Assembly (NCBI GenBank): GCA_023395595.1
Contig: JAEWYO010000017.1
Coordinates: 1-16,854 of the forward strand
Length of the DNA: 16,854 bases
Source of the DNA: Bacillota bacterium
GTDB lineage: Bacteria > Bacillota > Clostridia > Christensenellales > CAG-138
Reading direction: 5' to 3'
Shown: one piece after another, positions 13,976 through 16,854 of the stretch
Position numbering within the stretch: position 1 is the stretch's first letter
Layout: every line of letters starts with the position of its first letter
Program-made: the position numbers and the translations under genes
Notes under the pieces: model-generated
Told to the model about the DNA's origin: nothing
What the model saw: only the letters and a program-made list of their open reading frames with translations
The model's database searches: none

Positions 13976-15286
13976 ATGGATCAAAACAACGATTGGTACG
14001 AACGGTATTCTTCTCAACCCCCGCAGGACGGCGGCGCACGCGCGCCACGCCGCAGCGAACGACGCGGCGTGCGATATTCCACGCTGATCGTGTTTATGCT
14101 GGTCGCGGTCCTGCTCGGCGGGCTGCTCGGCGGCCTCTATACGAGACAATATGTGGCAGAGCAACTCACAGCGCTCAACACCCAGCAATCAAGCGGGGTT
14201 GAAAACGCACTCAGCGAAGCCAAACCCAGCGGCAGCGCAGGGCTGACCACCGCCTCCACCAGCGGCTTTGCCAGCACGTTTAGCAAGGCACAGATCATCG
14301 AACTCACTGCGCCCTCCGTCGTCGGCATCGACACCTACTATACCGCAAGCAGCAATTTCGGTTTTCCGTTTGGAAACGGCAGCGACAGCGGCAGCACAAC
14401 CGATGGCAAAGGCCAGCAGGTGCAGGCCGGCAGCGGCAGCGGCATCATCCTCACCAGCGACGGCTACATCGTCACCTGCAAGCATGTGGTAGACGGCGCG
14501 GAGACCATCAAGGTCATCCTCAACGACGACACGGAACACGAGGCCAAGCTGATCGGTTCTGATTCGCGCAGCGACTTAGCGGTACTCAAGATCGACGCAG
14601 CAAACCTCTCCCCGGCGACACTGGGAGATTCGGACATGCTCACCGTCGGTGAGGACGTCATCGCCATCGGCAACCCGCTCGGCGAACTGCGCGGCACCGC
14701 TACCAGCGGCATCATCAGTGCGCTGAGCCGCGAGGTCACGGTGGAAAACACCTCCATGAAGCTGATCCAGACCGATGCCGCCATCAGTCCGGGCAACTCC
14801 GGCGGCGGACTCTTCAACGCCAGCGGTTCTCTGGTTGGCATCGTCAACGCAAAGGCCAGCAGCAGTAACTCCGAAGGTCTTGGTTTCGCGATTCCGGTGA
14901 GCAGCGTCAAGACCATCATCTCGGATCTGATCGACCACGGTTACGTGCTCGGCAGAGCATACCTCGGCGTATATACGCAGAACGTTACGCTCTCCAGCGA
15001 CACGAACAGCGGCAACAACGGTTTCTTTGGCAACTTCTTCGGCAGCAGCGCGAGCTGCGTACAGATTGCGCAGATCGTCTCCGGCAGCGCAGCAGAGAAA
15101 GCCGGGCTCAAGGCAAACGACCTGATCCTGAAGGTAAACGATACGACGATTGATTCCAACACCACGCTTGCCAGCGTGATCAGCGGCTTTAATGCGGGCG
15201 ATACCGCAACGCTGACCATTCAGCGCGATGGCAAGGAGCAGACCGTCTCTGTCACCTTCGGCGAATACAAACCCGCCGAACAATAA
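13976..15286 (+). CDS. HtrA/DegP-family serine protease, membrane-anchored, one PDZ
   Basis: A 436-residue quality-control protease acting outside the membrane. A charged cytosolic N-terminus of about 33 residues precedes one transmembrane segment (about 34-56, Gly-rich at the end). A Ser/Thr/Gly-rich linker follows, then the trypsin-like domain with catalytic His170 (CKHVVDG), Asp200 (RSDLAVLKID) and Ser275 (GNSGGGLF), and the substrate-loop motif GNPLGELRGTATSGIIS (232-248). A single PDZ domain spans about 327-430 (AYLGVYT, VSGSAAEKAGLKANDLI). A Ser/Gly/Asn/Phe-rich insert (340-359) interrupts the start of the PDZ. AAAGGAG precedes the ATG. Stress-regulated expression is usual for the family; here a leader hairpin lies upstream. 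Confidence 0.96.
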   Translation: MDQNNDWYERYSSQPPQDGGARAPRRSERRGVRYSTLIVFMLVAVLLGGLLGGLYTRQYVAEQLTALNTQQSSGVENALSEAKPSGSAGLTTASTSGFASTFSKAQIIELTAPSVVGIDTYYTASSNFGFPFGNGSDSGSTTDGKGQQVQAGSGSGIILTSDGYIVTCKHVVDGAETIKVILNDDTEHEAKLIGSDSRSDLAVLKIDAANLSPATLGDSDMLTVGEDVIAIGNPLGELRGTATSGIISALSREVTVENTSMKLIQTDAAISPGNSGGGLFNASGSLVGIVNAKASSSNSEGLGFAIPVSSVKTIISDLIDHGYVLGRAYLGVYTQNVTLSSDTNSGNNGFFGNFFGSSASCVQIAQIVSGSAAEKAGLKANDLILKVNDTTIDSNTTLASVISGFNAGDTATLTIQRDGKEQTVSVTFGEYKPAEQ

Positions 15287-15322
15287 CCTTCCGCCGCTCT
15301 GAAGCAGGGCGCAACCTTCGGT

Positions 15323-15446
15323 CCTCCCGCCCGATGATACTTTGCGGGTGATGACATAGCATCGTGAGGTCCCCTCCCCGCGATGACCCCCAGAAAACGA
15401 GCGTGCAACCCGCCCACCCCCCCCGGACGGTTCGCACGCGGGGGAG
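15323..15446 (+). ncRNA. Structured GC-rich element downstream of htrA (3' UTR or small RNA candidate)
   Basis: The first hairpin pairs CCTC (15323-15326) and CGATG (15332-15336) with CATCG (15360-15364) and GAGG (15366-15369). In the second, an outer stem CTCCCC (15374-15379) with GGGGAG (15441-15446) encloses a stem GCGTGCAACC (15401-15410) with GGTTCGCACGC (15429-15439, one bulge). The terminator follows 7 bases later. GAAAACGAG occurs twice (15393-15401, 15446-15454). I do not recognise a known RNA family; it could be only a structured htrA 3' UTR. Confidence 0.4.
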
Positions 15447-15452
15447 AAAACG

Positions 15453-15501
15453 AGAGATCCCATAGAGCACACACAGGTGCGTTCTGCGGGATCTCTTTTT
15501 T
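15453..15501 (+). terminator. Intrinsic terminator of htrA, probably shared with the convergent gene
   Basis: AGAGATCCC (15453-15461) pairs with GGGATCTCT (15488-15496), and AGAGCAC/GTGCGTTCT inside extends the stem imperfectly. It is followed by six T (15496-15501). On the minus strand it is followed by CGTTTTC, so it may also stop transcripts of the radical SAM gene. Confidence 0.9.
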
Positions 15502-15517
15502 GCATTAATGCAGTACG

Positions 15518-15650
15518 CGCAATGCTATTCAAACAGCGAATTCTGCCTACTATACTCTTACTTTTCGCCCGCAATGTTATTCAAGCAGCGAAATCTGCCA
15601 ATTTATACTCTTGCTTTTCGCCCGCCATGTTATTCAAGCAGCGAAATCTG
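15518..15650. repeat. 52-53 bp tandem repeat covering the 3' end of the radical SAM gene
   Basis: Copy 1 is 15518-15569, copy 2 is 15570-15622 and a 28-base partial copy 3 is 15623-15650. Copies 2 and 3 differ at one position over the shared part. Copy 3 contains the last codons (QISLLE) and the TAA of the radical SAM gene; the minus strand of copies 1 and 2 repeats an equivalent tail, each with its own stop. This is a duplicated gene end, not a CRISPR, since there is no spacer structure. Confidence 0.92.
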
Positions 15651-16496
15651 TTGTTGTTTGGATTCAAACGTCCAAAGATAGCGAAAGACATCGTCGGATC
15701 GATACAATATGCCGTTTTTTTTGCATTCACTGCGGAAGACTTCCATCAGCGCGGTGTTGTTCGGGCTTTCACAGCTATAGGCGTTGCCAAAGGTTCGAAC
15801 ATACTGCTGCTTGACACCGGGAAAATCGCGATCCAGCGCTTCATAAAAATACTCGCGGTCGCCTTCGCGCAGCGTCACGCCAAAGCCGAAGTTGAGAATG
15901 CCTTTCACCCCCGCCTGCACGCAGTAGTCCAGCAAGCCCAGCAGGTTCTCCTCTGTGTCGTTGATGAACGGCAAAATCGGGCAGAGCCAAACCACCGTCG
16001 GGATGCCTTCCTCCCGGAGGCGCAGCAGCATCTCAAAACGCTCCCTCGTGGAGGAAACATGCGGCTCGATCTTCCGGCATAGCGTCTCGTCAAATGTGGT
16101 CAGCGTGGTCTGCACGACGCACTTGGTTTTCGCGTTGATTCGCTTAAGCAAGTCGAGATCACGCAAGAGCCGCGCGGACTTGGTCAGTATCGCAAGCCCG
16201 AAACCGTAACGCTCGATAACTTCGATACTCTGGCGGGTGATTTGTAGCTCTGTTTCGAGCGGAATATAGGGATCGCACATCGATCCCGTGCCGATCATGC
16301 ACGGCTGGCGTTTCCTGCGCAGTTGCTGTTCGAGGATCTTCACCGCATCGCGCTTGATCTCGATGTCTTCAAACGCGTGGTCAAACTGATAGCATTTGCT
16401 CCGGCTGTCACAATAGATGCAGCCATGCGTACAACCACGGTAGAGGTTCATGCCGTTTTGCGGCGAGAGGATGGTCTTGTAGTCGGCATAGTGCAT
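15630..16496 (-). CDS. Radical SAM protein, SplB-like (COG1533) family
   Basis: A 288-residue radical SAM enzyme. The [4Fe-4S]-binding motif is Cys22-x3-Cys26-x2-Cys29 (GCTHGCIYCDSR), followed by GTGSMCDPYIPLE (around 69-81) and TKSARLLRDLDLL, which are typical of the SPL-like group that includes Rv2578c-type proteins. Substrate and reaction are unknown for this group; it is not spore photoproduct lyase itself by length and sequence. Extra Cys residues lie in the second half (YSCESPN, SECKKNG). The start ATG at 16496 has AAGGAGAGG upstream, with a slightly long spacing. The last codons lie in a tandem repeat. It is convergent with htrA and divergent from the gene at 16703. Confidence 0.9.
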   Translation of the reverse strand: MHYADYKTILSPQNGMNLYRGCTHGCIYCDSRSKCYQFDHAFEDIEIKRDAVKILEQQLRRKRQPCMIGTGSMCDPYIPLETELQITRQSIEVIERYGFGLAILTKSARLLRDLDLLKRINAKTKCVVQTTLTTFDETLCRKIEPHVSSTRERFEMLLRLREEGIPTVVWLCPILPFINDTEENLLGLLDYCVQAGVKGILNFGFGVTLREGDREYFYEALDRDFPGVKQQYVRTFGNAYSCESPNNTALMEVFRSECKKNGILYRSDDVFRYLWTFESKQQQISLLE

Positions 16497-16529
16497 ATTC
16501 GTTCATCCTCTCCTTCCGCGGTTTCTTCC

Positions 16530-16565
16530 AGTATAGCAAAGATAACCTGACAAATACACGTCAGG
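16530..16565 (-). promoter_or_regulatory. Extended -10 promoter of the radical SAM gene with inverted repeat
   Basis: The minus strand reads TGC-TATACT (16538-16530), an extended -10 box. No good -35 is seen. CCTGAC (16546-16551) and GTCAGG (16560-16565) form a perfect inverted repeat just upstream, a possible operator. Confidence 0.5.
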
Positions 16566-16690
16566 GTTTCGTCGGTCAAAAGCCAGTACATTCGACCTAA
16601 GCAGCGTTAAAACCAGTTTCGTTTACAAAACCGCAATCTTGATTAACACTCCGTTAGCCGGAATTTCGCATTTGTTCCACAACAATACCG

Positions 16691-16696
16691 TATGAT
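16691..16696 (+). promoter_or_regulatory. Candidate -10 box 6 bases before the ATG at 16703
   Basis: TATGAT (16691-16696) would place transcription start at the A of the ATG. No clear -35 is present at 16-18 bases. No Shine-Dalgarno lies between it and the start codon. Confidence 0.35.
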
Positions 16697-16702
16697 TCTC
16701 AT

Positions 16703-16854
16703 ATGAAAGCAGAAAATCGCACAAAATCAGCCAAAAAGAAGCGTGCGTTGATCATTCTTACCACGCTGTTTCTCGTCTGCATCCTGCTGCCGCTGTGCAT
16801 TAGCGCGTTTGTTTGCGCCTCGGTTTCGGATGAAATTCTCACGCCGGAGGAGGC
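16703..16854 (+). CDS. N-terminus of a membrane-anchored protein, possibly SanA/YdcF (DUF218)-like (partial)
   Basis: Fifty codons are present before the window ends. The protein starts with a basic stretch (KAENRTKSAKKKR), then one hydrophobic segment (about residues 15-38), then SDEILTPEEA. The layout of a single N-terminal anchor followed by an 'I-x-T/S-x-E-E-A' segment recalls SanA/YdcF-type proteins of Clostridia, but the diagnostic part is outside the window. There is no ribosome binding site before the ATG and no better in-frame start. The gene is divergent from the radical SAM gene. Confidence 0.6.
   Translation, partial: MKAENRTKSAKKKRALIILTTLFLVCILLPLCISAFVCASVSDEILTPEE

Larger units (their letters stand above)
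15287..15629. other. Gap between the convergent htrA and radical SAM genes
   Basis: The first part (15323-15446) is GC-rich, strongly foldable sequence with C and G runs, including eight C at 15417-15424. It is followed by a strong terminator (15453-15501) and then a 52-53 bp tandem repeat that runs into the end of the radical SAM gene. Minus-strand open frames over this stretch are Arg/Gly/Pro-rich and look like chance. Confidence 0.7.

Noticed and set aside
15220..15474. Small Arg/Gly-rich minus-strand protein after htrA
   Set aside because: It overlaps the htrA 3' end and the structured GC-rich element; composition reflects G runs, and no ribosome binding site was seen.
15518..15650. CRISPR array
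   Set aside because: Units are contiguous with no unique spacers, and one unit is coding sequence.

Overview
The window looks like a chromosome fragment of a mid-GC Gram-positive bacterium, most likely a Bacillota/Clostridia member. The reasons are strong AAGGAGG-type ribosome binding sites, lipoprotein signal peptides on secreted proteins, a group-II style ECF vitamin/nucleoside transporter, a BMP-type nucleoside ABC transporter, a one-TM HtrA protease and tightly overlapping operons. I cannot assign a genus. No rRNA, tRNA, IS element or CRISPR array was seen.

Region 1 (1-4867, all minus strand) is a four-gene BMP/PnrA-type ABC importer: lipoprotein receptor, double-NBD ATPase, and two BPD_transp_2 permeases, the last cut by the window edge. 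It has a clear sigma-A promoter at 4839-4867 and a probable attenuating hairpin after the receptor gene. The family imports purine/pyrimidine nucleosides.

Region 2 (5049-11078, all minus strand) is the most distinctive part. A GntR/HutC (UTRA) regulator with its own near-consensus promoter is followed by a SAM hydrolase-family gene (DUF62), a fused ECF A1A2 ATPase (true start is a GTG at 9364), an EcfT, a second DUF62 paralogue and an ECF substrate-binding S component. The S component has its own near-perfect promoter with a 12-bp perfect palindrome inside the spacer. Both DUF62 proteins keep the Asp-Arg-His triad of SAM hydroxide adenosyltransferases, but one has lost a conserved SAM-contacting Asn. 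Together with the nucleoside importer, this suggests a locus for uptake and turnover of adenosyl/nucleoside compounds; the substrate is inferred, not shown.

Region 3 (11137-15501) is envelope-related: a polysaccharide-deacetylase lipoprotein (minus), a divergent uncharacterised lipoprotein with a Pro/Thr linker and repeated beta-sandwich-like modules (plus), and an HtrA-type membrane-anchored protease with a PDZ domain (plus). The htrA leader carries a two-tier hairpin, and a GC-rich, strongly foldable stretch plus a terminator follows it.

Region 4 (15518-16854) is a radical SAM protein of the SplB-like family (minus) and, divergently, the 5' end of a membrane-anchored protein (plus) that may be translated from a leaderless mRNA.

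A recurrent oddity: two unrelated genes (ecfT and the radical SAM gene) both have their last few codons plus stop codon tandemly duplicated downstream in 51-53 bp units.
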